From Paraburkholderia caledonica NBRC 102488 (GTDB lineage Bacteria; Pseudomonadota; Gammaproteobacteria; Burkholderiales; Burkholderiaceae): a stretch of DNA of 64,000 bases. Every line of letters begins with the position of its first letter. Positions within the stretch are counted from its first letter, which is position 1. Both the position numbers and the translations under genes were made by a program. Below are positions 47,921-56,652 of this stretch, piece by piece. The notes beneath the pieces are model-generated. The model saw only the letters and a program-made list of their open reading frames with translations, was not told where the DNA came from and did not search any database. Location: contig NZ_BAYE01000011.1 of NCBI RefSeq assembly GCF_000685095.1, positions 160,558-224,557 on the forward strand. The letters are read 5' to 3'.

Positions 47921-48117
47921 CCGGCACTGTCTGCACCGCCCCGTTTCCGGCTCCAGATGAATTGGGCCGCCATGCATCGCCGTGGCCTGCAGCATCAGAA
48001 CTGTCGGGCGTTGCTTCTGTATGGACGCACCGCAGGACGCGGTCCGGCAGGCGCAGTTGAATACACCGTGCGCCCTGCCGGCCGGTGCGTGCGCCGGCGC
48101 GAGTTGCCCTACCGCGT

Positions 48118-49176
48118 TCAGACGGCCTTGCGCAGGAAGCCTTGAGTGCCACCGTTTCGGTTAGGCGCGAAACCGTTGGCCAGCAGCGTCTCCTCCACGG
48201 TATCGTAGAACACGCCGATCTTGCTTATGTCGCGCGCCTCCTGGGCGGTGGCGATATTGCGGCCGAACTCGCGTGAAATGCGCACCAGTTGCTCGATCTG
48301 CTCGACGGAGCTCATCTTCCGCGTGCGCGACTGGTTCCACAGGTTGTCCTCGATGCCGCAGCGCACGTGCAGGCCCATCGCGATACCCATCATGTTGACC
48401 GGCAACACATTGCGCATCGAGCTTTCCACTGTCAGCACCGCGCCGTCAGGCGTAGCGCGCACGAAGTTGGCAAGGTTATAGATATTCGGCGCGTCCATGC
48501 CGCCGCCGATGGCCACCCAGTTCATCACCAGCGGACCCTTGTAAACGCCGCGCCGGATCAACCGCTCGACCGACTCGAAGCTATTGATGTTGTAGCACTG
48601 AAAAGCGCTCTGGATCCCGGCTGCGTTCAAGCGGCGGATGTGCTCTTCGGCCCAGCCTGGCTGGGCTGGCACTGTCATCTCTTTGTACGCTTTGTAGACA
48701 TTGGGATCCTCCATCGAGGTTCCCTTGACGTCGTCATCTTCCCAATGTTCGACGACGTTCATCTGCGAAGTATTGATCGTCACCGTGACCTGATCGGGTT
48801 TTGGATCGAGCTCGGCCAGCATGTGGCGCGTGTCGTCGCTCAGCCATTTGGCCGCGGCACCTTCGGTCTCGGGAGCGAAGCTGATCGAGCCGCCCACCTG
48901 GATAATCATCTCTGGCACTGCGTTGCGAACGCCAGCAATCAGTTCATTGAATTTCGACAACCGCTTGCTGCCTTTGCCGTCAAGTTCGCGGACGTGCAGG
49001 TGCAGTACGGTGGCGCCGGCGTTGTAGCAATCCACTGCCTTCTGGATTTGCTGTTCAATGGTGACCGGGATATCTTCGGGGAAGTCGGAAGGCACCCAGG
49101 ATGGCGCATATGGCGCCGCTGTAATGATCAGCGGTTGCTGGTTTTCAGTGTAGAGGGAACCGTCGAGGAAGTTCAT
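48118..49176 (-). CDS. BKACE-family (3-keto-5-aminohexanoate cleavage) enzyme
   Basis: A 352-residue beta-keto acid cleavage enzyme (former DUF849). The zinc-binding His pairs are in TVLHLHVRELDG and MGLHVRCGIEDNLW; the TITAAPYAPSW-like start is QPLIITAAPYAPSW and the GGSISF loop is also seen. BKACE proteins transfer an acetyl group from a beta-keto acid to acetyl-CoA, giving a CoA thioester and acetoacetate. It is separate from, but on the same strand as, the MFS-led operon and beyond the AraC gene. It may work on the same substrate. The specific substrate is unknown. Confidence 0.85.
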   Translation of the reverse strand: MNFLDGSLYTENQQPLIITAAPYAPSWVPSDFPEDIPVTIEQQIQKAVDCYNAGATVLHLHVRELDGKGSKRLSKFNELIAGVRNAVPEMIIQVGGSISFAPETEGAAAKWLSDDTRHMLAELDPKPDQVTVTINTSQMNVVEHWEDDDVKGTSMEDPNVYKAYKEMTVPAQPGWAEEHIRRLNAAGIQSAFQCYNINSFESVERLIRRGVYKGPLVMNWVAIGGGMDAPNIYNLANFVRATPDGAVLTVESSMRNVLPVNMMGIAMGLHVRCGIEDNLWNQSRTRKMSSVEQIEQLVRISREFGRNIATAQEARDISKIGVFYDTVEETLLANGFAPNRNGGTQGFLRKAV

Positions 49177-49676
49177 GGCAGGGTCTCAAAAGGCAGGTTA
49201 CGGAGGCGGACAGAGATTGGGCTGCTGAGTGCGTGTTGTTGACGAGGTTCTCGCCCAGCATCGGCATCTCTCCTTTCCGCGAAAACTAATGGAACGTTCG
49301 CCTTCGCGTCAGACGCGGCAAAAACGAACTCGTCCGACGAAGATACCGTGACCTCAAAACGCGATTTGCCTTTGGGCGCCATAGATTTGTGATTCGATGC
49401 CACTACGTGTTTACGCCAACTCGCTGCATATTCAAGTAGGAAGTTGAGTCGTGGCGGATTTGCCAGAGCGATAAGAAGTTATCGAGCGCCTCGGTGGCGA
49501 ACTTGCCGTCGCGCCAGCGCACATGAGGGGATTTGGAAGGGATGTGTGATCGGCCGCCGGAAGGCAAGCGCGAATGTCGTGCGCAGATGCGGCCGGCGCC
49601 GCATCCTGCGGTCCTTCAGTCATGCTGCTAAACAGGAGCGGCGCGTGGCGCGGGACGCTTGCGCCGTTCTACAACT
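49177..49676. other. 500-base stretch without a supported gene
   Basis: Upstream of the BKACE gene. A 76-codon minus-strand frame at 49173-49403 and a short ORF after an AAAGGAGA site near 49275 exist, but neither looks like a known protein. Probably promoter DNA for BKACE and the tail of the AI-2E gene region. Confidence 0.4.
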
Positions 49677-50780
49677 TCAAGACCGTTCCTGCTGCTCAAC
49701 GTGCACGAGTTCCGGCTGGTCTCTAACCCATCGCCAGAACAGCTTGTAACCGACCGCAAGCATCACGGGACCAATGAACAGGCCGATTACCCCGGCTGTC
49801 ACCATGCCGCCGAGCGCTCCAATCAGCACGACCGGCATTGGCACTGCAACGCCGCGTCCAAGCAGTAAAGGCTTCAGCACGTTGTCGGTGAGTCCCGCCA
49901 GCAGGATGTAGACGGAGAAGATAATCGTCGACGCATTGGCCCCTTGTGTGAGTATCACGAAGACGATCACGGGGGCAGTGATCAGCGTGGCGGGCAACTG
50001 CATGACGCCGATCAGCAACACCGCGAGCGCGAGCAGACCCGCGCCGGGTATCCCCATGACGATGAACGCGACACCGACGAGCAACATCTGGATGAACGCA
50101 ATTCCGACCACCCCTTGGGCGACTGCGCGAACCGTGGCCGTGCATAGGCTGGTTATTTCTAACGCGTTTTCAGGTCCTGAGATGCGCGAAGCGATCAGCA
50201 CCGCGCTGCGATGGCCCTTCTCCCCGTGCGCCATGAAGATACCCGCGATGATCAACGCGAAGAAGAAAATCAGGAGGCCCGCGCCGAGGCCAGTGAGTGT
50301 ACCGAGCACGGCAAGACCAGCGTCCTTGACTTGCGGCGCGAACCGTTGGGCGAGACCGGTCAGGTTAGTGGACGCCTGCTGCCACAATTCATGCACACGT
50401 GGGCCCACTAGCGGCCAACTCGCGACCGATTCGGCTGGCGGCGGGATCGCAAAGCTACCGCTCCTGAGTACTGCGATCATATGGTTGATCGAATCGGCAA
50501 TCGCCACGCCCAATAGATAGGTCGGTACCAGAATAACGCCAAACGCGACCAGGATAATCATCGTGGCGACTAGACCATCTCTTCCCGCAAAATGTCGTCG
50601 AAGCCTGAGTTGCAGCGGATAGAAGGTAATGGCGAGAATCAGCGCCCAGACCATCAGGTTGAGAAACGGGACGAAGATCCGGAAACAGAAAACGGCGAGA
50701 ACCGCCACGAGTCCAGCGCGGATCAATACGTCAAGCAGCTCTTTCGATCGGCTCCGGTAGCCGGTCGGCGAGATCAGCAT
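49677..50780 (-). CDS. AI-2E/PerM-family transporter
   Basis: A 367-residue inner-membrane protein of the AI-2E exporter (YdiK/PerM) family. Hydrophobic segments include FRIFVPFLNLMVWALILAI near the N-terminus and a C-terminal group (LLALAVLLIGVMQLPATLI, GLTDNVLKPLLLGRG, GALGGMVTAGVIGLFIGPV), the last being the family mark. Some members export AI-2, others act as Na+/H+ antiporters; the role here is open. GGAG precedes the ATG at 50780. Confidence 0.87.
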   Translation of the reverse strand: MLISPTGYRSRSKELLDVLIRAGLVAVLAVFCFRIFVPFLNLMVWALILAITFYPLQLRLRRHFAGRDGLVATMIILVAFGVILVPTYLLGVAIADSINHMIAVLRSGSFAIPPPAESVASWPLVGPRVHELWQQASTNLTGLAQRFAPQVKDAGLAVLGTLTGLGAGLLIFFFALIIAGIFMAHGEKGHRSAVLIASRISGPENALEITSLCTATVRAVAQGVVGIAFIQMLLVGVAFIVMGIPGAGLLALAVLLIGVMQLPATLITAPVIVFVILTQGANASTIIFSVYILLAGLTDNVLKPLLLGRGVAVPMPVVLIGALGGMVTAGVIGLFIGPVMLAVGYKLFWRWVRDQPELVHVEQQERS

Positions 50781-50997
50781 CGGAATCTCCTCGCAGATTG
50801 TCGCGACAATTCATCTAACGACAAACGGGACTGACCAGTGACGGAGCATGACCGGCGTCGGATAACTCGCGCGCCGTATCGCTATTGCGCACCTACGCCG
50901 GACTGCTCGCTCCGGGATAAACCGCCGGTCGACGGTGAGGCAAATCTCCAAACATGAACGCGGACGCCCTCGCTACTTTGCAATCGCGGCAAGCCGC

Positions 50998-51270
50998 TTA
51001 CTGGCTCGTGCCGCTGTGTGCGGCAGCAACCGCCGCGTCGCGCTTCTTATTCGCCGCCGCCTTCTTCTGGTCATAGACCTTCTTTGCAGACGCGACTTCC
51101 CGGTTGTACTCGCGATTCGCCGCTGCAACCTGTTGATGCATTCTTACTATCTCGTCCGGATGTTCGGCGGCTGCCGCTGGGGGCGCTGCAGAATTATCTT
51201 GCGCCGACGCGAAACTAAACGGTAGTAGTGTGAGAGATACGGTCATCACTGTTGCAATTGCTTTTTTCAT
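50998..51270 (-). CDS. Small secreted coiled-coil protein
   Basis: A 90-residue product starting at the ATG at 51270; a TTG at 51282 is an alternative. The signal peptide (MKKAIATVMTVSLTLLPFSF...SASAQ) is clear. The mature part is Ala/Lys-rich and helical with heptad-like REYNREVASAKKVYDQKK, suggesting a short coiled coil. A DosR-box-like site lies 89 bases upstream. No family recognised. Confidence 0.65.
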   Translation of the reverse strand: MKKAIATVMTVSLTLLPFSFASAQDNSAAPPAAAAEHPDEIVRMHQQVAAANREYNREVASAKKVYDQKKAAANKKRDAAVAAAHSGTSQ

Positions 51271-51618
51271 AACGGGCCCCAATCTGATTTGCTGGTGAGT
51301 TTGTCAGTGACAAGCATGCAAGCTTCCAGCGTATATTCGTTGAAGCACGTTTTGTATTGGACTTTGGTCGTACGCGGCGACTCTTCTCACGCTTCGATGC
51401 AGCTTCGCTTTCGGGCAAGGTTCGCTTCCATCTCAGTGGCTCGCGAAGCTGAAAAATGCACCGCTTGTTGGCATCACAAAGGTCGCGAGATGTTCTAACA
51501 TCATATTGGATAGGAGTAGCGGCAGCCACGCAGACAACTCTCATACTCTCCAACTGTTGGTCGGTCGCAACGGACCATGATTAGTTCGGATATCTATCAA
51601 AATCATGGAGGAGCAACC
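51271..51618. promoter_or_regulatory. Divergent upstream region with a DosR-box-like site at 51359
   Basis: The region separates the small secreted protein (minus) and DUF3300 copy 2 (plus) and is AT-richer than its surroundings. GGACTTTGGTCG at 51359-51370 has one arm mismatch. It lies about 90 bases upstream of the minus-strand gene and 250 bases upstream of DUF3300. Confidence 0.5.
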
Positions 51619-52953
51619 ATGTCCAGATGGAATCATCGATGGACCAAGGCATTGTGCGCGTGGCTGCTTGTCATGTTGACAATGGCATCGACCGGCACAC
51701 AGGCTCAAACTCAGCCAGCCCCAACACGCGAGCCGTTCAAGCCGGAAGAAATCGAAGCACTCGTCGCACCAATCGCACTCTATCCCGACTCCGTGCTGTC
51801 GCAAGTGCTGATGGCGTCGACCTACCCGCTCGAGATTGTGTATGCGGCGCGCTGGGTTAAGGCCAATCCAAAAATCAAAGGCGACGACGCTGTCAAAGCT
51901 GTCGAAAACCAGCCATGGGATGTCAGCGTGAAATCGCTGGTTGCATTTCCGCAAATTCTCGATCCGATGAACGACAAGCTCGACTGGACTCAGCGGCTGG
52001 GCGACGCGTTCCTCGCGCAACAGAAAGATGTCTTCGCCGCGGTGCAGCGCTTGCGCGCCCGCGCCAAAGATTCCGGCAACCTGAAATCTAACGAACAGCA
52101 GAACGTTGTCGTCGAACAGGCGCCCGCTGGTGGGCAGACCATCGTGAAGATAGAACCTGCTAATCCGCAAATCATCTACGTGCCGGCCTACAACCCCACT
52201 GTCGTGTACGGTGCATGGAGCTATCCGGCTTATCCGCCTACGTACTGGCCGCCATATCCTGCGTATTATCCAGGAGGCGCACTGATGACGGGGTTCGCCT
52301 GGGGCGTCGGACTGGCCGCCGCCGGCGCCATCTTCAGCAATTGCAACTGGGGCAGCAGCAACGTCAATATCAATGTCAACAAAGCGGCGAACATCGATCG
52401 CAACTTCGACCGCACGAAGGTCGAAGGAGGGCGCTGGCAGCATGACGGAAGCCATCGCCAGGGCGTCGCGTACCGCGACAACGCGACTCGCGAGAAGTAT
52501 TCTCGCGACGCCGGCGGTGCGCAGGGGCGTAACGAATTTCGTGGCCGTGACAACGGCAATGGCCCGCGCGCCGACAGTTCCGACCGGACACGCGGTGGCG
52601 ACCGAACGGGCGCCGCAGACAGGTCGAACGCGGGTAATCGTGCGTCGGTCGCGGACAGATCGACCTCCGGCAACCGCGCGGGGGCCGCGAACAGGTCGGC
52701 TGCAGGCGATCGGGGCAGCGCATCGAATCGCGTCGGCACGAGCGACGTTTCTCGCGCTAGCGACCGCGTGGGCGGTGCCGGTGGTGGTGGAACCGGCGGA
52801 GGGCGGGACGACGCATTTCAGGGTGTAGGATCGGGCGGCGCAACGCAACGAAGCGCCGACCGTGGCCGTTCAAGCGTGCAAAGCTCGGGATTCAGCCGGC
52901 CCAGCGGCGGCGGTGGCGCCCGTGCAGGTGGCGGCCGTGGCGGAAGACGTTAG
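51619..52953 (+). CDS. DUF3300-family secreted protein, copy 2
   Basis: A 444-residue paralogue of the protein at 36483. The start is ATG 51619 with GGAGGAG; an earlier ATG at 51577 is not used. The signal peptide, the DUF3300 domain (EPFKPEEIEALVAPIALYPD, QIIYVPAYNPTVVYG, YPAYPPTYWPPYPAYYPGG) and the conserved AANIDRNFDRTKVEGGRW are shared almost residue for residue with copy 1. The C-terminal DRS/NRA repeats have drifted. Several DNA blocks of over 40 bases are identical between the copies, which suggests recent duplication or gene conversion. Confidence 0.88.
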   Translation: MSRWNHRWTKALCAWLLVMLTMASTGTQAQTQPAPTREPFKPEEIEALVAPIALYPDSVLSQVLMASTYPLEIVYAARWVKANPKIKGDDAVKAVENQPWDVSVKSLVAFPQILDPMNDKLDWTQRLGDAFLAQQKDVFAAVQRLRARAKDSGNLKSNEQQNVVVEQAPAGGQTIVKIEPANPQIIYVPAYNPTVVYGAWSYPAYPPTYWPPYPAYYPGGALMTGFAWGVGLAAAGAIFSNCNWGSSNVNINVNKAANIDRNFDRTKVEGGRWQHDGSHRQGVAYRDNATREKYSRDAGGAQGRNEFRGRDNGNGPRADSSDRTRGGDRTGAADRSNAGNRASVADRSTSGNRAGAANRSAAGDRGSASNRVGTSDVSRASDRVGGAGGGGTGGGRDDAFQGVGSGGATQRSADRGRSSVQSSGFSRPSGGGGARAGGGRGGRR

Positions 52954-53034
52954 CTTCGCGATCTGATTCCGCCCGTCGGCGCCCAACTACGTCACGCCGG
53001 CCACGTCGGCATAAACCGTCGCGGCTGCGTTTCA

Positions 53035-53406
53035 TTAAGGCGCGCCTGCGTGAATCACTCCAGCTATATCGCGGCTCACTGCCCCGAGAGCGCGATCCGA
53101 TGCCAGCAGCGTGGCGAGATCGCCTGCGATGGTACGTGCAATGCCCCCCTTCAGCGGTTCGCCCCACCGAGCGAACTCGTCGAGCACTACCTGGTTGTTG
53201 CCCATGCGCGTGACGATCAGCGGCCGATCGACCACATCGGGAATAGTGACTGGATTGACCACGACATGGACCGGCATCGTGGAGGTCATCGGCGTGAGTG
53301 TCATATCGACGGTCAGCGTGTAGAAGCTAGCGGTCGGCGAACTGCCCCAGGCGCCCAGCAAGCCGCAAAAAAATACCCCGGCAACGACAGAAGAGATTCG
53401 CGTCAC
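53035..53406 (-). pseudogene. pqiC: pqiC remnant, truncated, lipobox cysteine lost
   Basis: The frame from the GTG at 53406 encodes 123 residues resembling the PqiC/YmbA ABC-transport auxiliary lipoprotein: SSPTASFYTLTVD, VHVVVNPVTIPDVVDRPLIV and QVVLDEFARWGEPLKGGI. Normal members have a C-terminal part of about 70 further residues, missing here. The expected lipobox reads LLGAWGSS, with Trp (TGG) where the acylated Cys (TGC) should be. It begins in a GTGA overlap with the pqiB end, as in an intact pqiABC operon. Truncation plus the loss of Cys suggest a dead gene. Confidence 0.7.
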
Positions 53407-53570
53407 GGTTTGTTCTCCGGCTTGCCGCGTACCAGTGCCTCGGGATGCCGTTCGAGATAGTCGGCCAGCGTGCGGACTGCGGCGGCCGTCTGCGCCAACT
53501 GATTCATGGCGTCGGAGACGTTCTGCTGTAATGCGGAGTCCGGCTGCAGCGCCCCGTTGGCAGAAGTCAT
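53403..53570 (-). pseudogene. pqiB: 3' fragment of pqiB (MCE-family)
   Basis: About 55 codons before the TGA at 53405-53403 match the extreme C-terminus of PqiB proteins (LQQNVSDAMNQLAQTAAAV, TLADYLERHPEALVRGK). Upstream of about 53570 the frame stays open to 53780 but is unlike any MCE protein. The MCE domains, transmembrane helix and pqiA are missing, so a deletion removed most of the operon. Confidence 0.7.
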
Positions 53571-53819
53571 CATTCCATGCGCGGCAGTGCATGGCGAGCC
53601 GGCGCGCACGCGTCGAGCGACGGACGGGGCACGGTCAAATCCGAGGCGGTGACGAGCGCGCGCGACAAGCACAAAGCGCGGGCGACGCAGGCCATATTCA
53701 TCGGGGCGATCCCACTCATTGCGTCCGGGCTTTTCATACCCGCGTTCTCCGGATGACGTCAGCGCGGCTGACGGATGCATAGATCGCAGGTGTGGTTATC
53801 CAACAATGTCCGGACAATC

Positions 53820-53831
53820 GGACTTTGGTCT
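53820..53831. promoter_or_regulatory. DosR-box-like site
   Basis: GGACTTTGGTCT, preceded by GGACAATC as at 58736. It lies between the receiver gene and the pqiBC remnant, with no intact gene directly downstream. Confidence 0.45.
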
Positions 53832-53886
53832 CATACGGTCTGTACGAAGACGACGCTGCTGCACCGCCGCGCAAGGAAGAGCGGCC

Positions 53887-54273
53887 TCAGGGCGTAGGAG
53901 GAAGGCCCATCGCCGCCTGAACGGCGCGGATTAGCGCGGCACCGTCGAACGGTTTACGCAGATAGTCGATGGCGCCTGCTGCGAGCACTTGCGCGCGAAC
54001 CGACGGGTCGTCGTGGGCGGTGATGATGATGACCGGCATCCCCGTACCGGACAGTTGGCGCTGCACTTCGACGCCGCCAACGCCGGGCATCAGGACATCG
54101 AGGATCACGCAGTCGGGCCGGTACGATGCATCGGTCGACAGCCTGTTCAGAAATGCCTCGCCGCTCGAGAACGCCTCCGCGTCGATGCCAGCAGATCTCA
54201 ACAGGCGCTTGATCGCCCGTCCGACCGATTCTTCATCGTCGACAACCGCTGCGGTCGGAGTGAGATTGGCCAT
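53887..54273 (-). CDS. Single-domain response regulator (FixJ-type receiver)
   Basis: A 128-residue CheY-like receiver without output domain. Acidic pair VVDDEES, phospho-acceptor Asp59 in VILDVLMPG, Thr in IIITAHDD and Lys107 in LRKPFD are present. The sequence is closest to FixJ/NodW receivers (GEAFLNRL). It lies 262 bases downstream of the FixJ-like gene on the same strand, with its own upstream DosR-box-like site at 54356. It may be a phosphate sink or shuttle for the kinase at 55192. Confidence 0.85.
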   Translation of the reverse strand: MANLTPTAAVVDDEESVGRAIKRLLRSAGIDAEAFSSGEAFLNRLSTDASYRPDCVILDVLMPGVGGVEVQRQLSGTGMPVIIITAHDDPSVRAQVLAAGAIDYLRKPFDGAALIRAVQAAMGLPPTP

Positions 54274-54535
54274 GTGGTACGTTCGGGCTCGTTAGGCGAT
54301 GTCGCAACGCGATCGTGCAGTCCGAGCCTAACGAATTCACTTGAGATATGAAATAGGACTTTGGTCCACCAAGACCATCAAGTGCACCGGATTACCACTG
54401 GTGGTTACACGTCACCGGCACTGCGCGCTATGTGTGGATGCCAGCAGCGCTGGCGTACAGGACGTCTGAAATTTTGGTCCGCACCAGCACCCGGCGAGGT
54501 GCGACGTCATGTGAATGACGCCTGCCCGAACGCTG
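54274..54535. promoter_or_regulatory. Region upstream of the receiver gene with a perfect DosR-box-like site
   Basis: GGACTTTGGTCC at 54356-54367 is a perfect GGAC/GTCC palindrome 83 bases upstream of the receiver start. A half-site (TTTTGGTCC) is seen near 54472. Confidence 0.55.
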
Positions 54536-55195
54536 TCAGCGATACGAGGCGGACGTGTTCGTCGCCGTCGCGGATTGAGCTTTTTCGGCGAGGCGGACGA
54601 GTTCTGCAAGCGAGCCGGCTTTCATTTTTTCCATCACGCGCGCACGGTGAATCTTGATGGTCTTTTCTGCTGCGCCCAACTCGCTCGCAACTTGCTTGTT
54701 CAGGTAACCCGCCACTACGAGCGTCATCACCTCGCGCTCGCGCGGCGTCAGTTGCTTCACCCGGCTTTGAATGTCCTGCAGTTCGCTGCGCCAACCGAAT
54801 AGCCGACGCGCGCGTTCGAGCGCGCGTTCGATTGCGTCGAGCAATACGCTGTCGCTCACCGGTTTTGGCAGGAAGTCTGTCGCCCCTGCTTTCATTGCAT
54901 CGACAGCGGAACTCATATTGCCGTGCCCCGACATGAAAATGATCGGTAGCCACTCATGCAACTGGTGCTGTAACGCTAACCCGCTGAGTCCCGGTAGCTG
55001 CAGGTCGAGCAGCAGACAGGCAGGGCCGCTCTTCGGATCGAAACGGTCGATAAACGTCTCCGCGCTGTCGAAGGTCTGCACGCAATAACCGGACAGCCGG
55101 ATCAGTCGCGCGAGCGCAGACCTGACGTGCTCATCATCGTCGACGACGAATACCATCGATGTGACTTCGGTCATGGTGTTTGAACAGGTTGTCAT
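54536..55195 (-). CDS. FixJ/NarL-type response regulator
   Basis: A 219-residue two-domain regulator. Receiver: VFVVDDDEHV, Asp64 in LLLDLQLPG, Lys in LPKPVSD. Output: LuxR-type HTH (LTPREREVMTLVVAGYLNKQ, VASELGAAEKTIKIHRARVM). The ATG lies in an ATGA overlap with the kinase gene stop. DosR also belongs to the NarL/LuxR HTH class, so this protein is a reasonable candidate for binding the palindromes found around it. That is inference. Confidence 0.9.
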   Translation of the reverse strand: MTTCSNTMTEVTSMVFVVDDDEHVRSALARLIRLSGYCVQTFDSAETFIDRFDPKSGPACLLLDLQLPGLSGLALQHQLHEWLPIIFMSGHGNMSSAVDAMKAGATDFLPKPVSDSVLLDAIERALERARRLFGWRSELQDIQSRVKQLTPREREVMTLVVAGYLNKQVASELGAAEKTIKIHRARVMEKMKAGSLAELVRLAEKAQSATATNTSASYR

Positions 55196-56652
55196 ATATC
55201 AGCCTCGCCTGCGGACGGCAGCACGAGCCGGAACGTCGCGCCCCGCTCGCCATTGCTTTCCGCCCATAGCCGTCCGCCGTGCATCGAGATGATCGAAATA
55301 CTGATCGACAGGCCGAGCCCAAGACCTTGCGGCTTCGAGGTGGGAAACGGCGAGAACATCTCGCCGAGCTGTTCTGGCTTCAGACCAGGGCCGCGGTCGC
55401 TCACAGAAATACTGACCCCTTCTCCTTGCGCCGCAGTGTCGACTTTCACCGACACGACGCGGTGTTCCGCACAACACCCCTCTACCGCGTCAAACGCGTT
55501 TTGCAACAGATTGATCATGACCTGCTGCAACTGGACGCTATCGCCCCGAACCAGCGGCAGACGCCTCGCGATATCCAGCGTCACGCTGACCCCTCGCACC
55601 ACCGCATCGCGACGCATGAGGTGCATTGCTCCGCTGACCAGACTCCCAATGTCGATCGACCGTGTCTCGGGTGCGGCCCGACGGACCAACTGCCGCAGCT
55701 TGCGAACGATCTCAGTGGCACGAAAACTATCGGCCACGATGTCCGCAAACGCTTCCCGCAAATCAGTCGAACCGCTTCTGGTCAAATGCAGGAATCGCTG
55801 TACCGCCTGTGCGTTACTCAGGATCGCGGTGAGCGGCTGATTGATTTCGTGAGCAAGAACGGCCGCCATTTCCGCCAGTTCGAAAACGCGCGCAAGATGT
55901 GCGTGCTGCGACTCATCGCTAACCATCTCTGCGTGAGCCTGCACATCGTCGCTAGTGACGATCCATACAAAGGCGCCAGCCGGTCTGTAGTGCATACACT
56001 TCACGCTAACCGACCGTTCGATGCCGTCCTTACATCGCGCAACGGCTGTTCGTCGCGCGCTGGAAGCTGCAAAGTCTTCTGGCGAACCGCTTGATGATGG
56101 ATGTCCTCGCCGCGCCACCGCATCGTTATCCATGCGAGGAAACAACTGCAGGAAAGAGAGGCCGCTCATTTCCTCCGCCGTATAAGAGAAAAGCGTTGCG
56201 GCAAGCTGGTTGGCCTGTACTACCTTGTGCGCGTCATCGACCACGATCATCGCCGCAGGCATCATTTCCAGCAGTGGCTTCAGCGCTTCTCTCGCGCGGT
56301 CAAGCCTCGTGTCTTCAGCGCGAACCGTCGGCCATGACAGATATCTGACCAGCGCGCTCTTTAACTGCCCCATACGGTCGAAGCGCGCAGTGGAAGGTCG
56401 TCTGTATGCCCTGGGGTGCGACTGCTTACGGACGAGGTTGTCCTGCCCGCTCCCCACTTTGCGCGGTGCCACGTCAGATATATCGACCCGCGGCCTGTCA
56501 TGCGCGCGATTTGCCGTAATCATTCTGGCAGGCCTGCCTGACGGCGTCGGGTTCTGTTTGCTTGCGCTGGCTCCCCATGAATGTTTAAGCCGCTCAAGGG
56601 CTGACGCAATCCCCGCCATCATTGTGCGGGGCTCGCGTGTGGGCATATTCAT
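55192..56652 (-). CDS. PAS-domain sensor histidine kinase (FixL-like)
   Basis: A 486-residue kinase. The first 95 residues are basic and low-complexity; a start at 56373 (MGQLKSAL) would remove them. A PAS domain (about 122-238: MIVVDDAHKVVQANQLAATL) is followed by the HisKA H-box with His268 in AVLAHEINQPLTAILSN, and a HATPase_c domain (NLLQNAFDAV, SVSDRGPGLKPEQ, GLGLGLSISISI). No transmembrane segment is seen, so it is cytoplasmic. GGAGAG precedes the ATG at 56652. It is co-translated with the FixJ-like regulator. The PAS ligand (haem, flavin or none) is not evident. Confidence 0.88.
   Translation of the reverse strand: MNMPTREPRTMMAGIASALERLKHSWGASASKQNPTPSGRPARMITANRAHDRPRVDISDVAPRKVGSGQDNLVRKQSHPRAYRRPSTARFDRMGQLKSALVRYLSWPTVRAEDTRLDRAREALKPLLEMMPAAMIVVDDAHKVVQANQLAATLFSYTAEEMSGLSFLQLFPRMDNDAVARRGHPSSSGSPEDFAASSARRTAVARCKDGIERSVSVKCMHYRPAGAFVWIVTSDDVQAHAEMVSDESQHAHLARVFELAEMAAVLAHEINQPLTAILSNAQAVQRFLHLTRSGSTDLREAFADIVADSFRATEIVRKLRQLVRRAAPETRSIDIGSLVSGAMHLMRRDAVVRGVSVTLDIARRLPLVRGDSVQLQQVMINLLQNAFDAVEGCCAEHRVVSVKVDTAAQGEGVSISVSDRGPGLKPEQLGEMFSPFPTSKPQGLGLGLSISISIISMHGGRLWAESNGERGATFRLVLPSAGEADI

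Noticed and set aside
49173..49403. 76-codon minus-strand ORF upstream of the BKACE gene
   Set aside because: No recognised family, overlaps the BKACE start, and its composition is not clearly that of a real protein; left as a possibility only.
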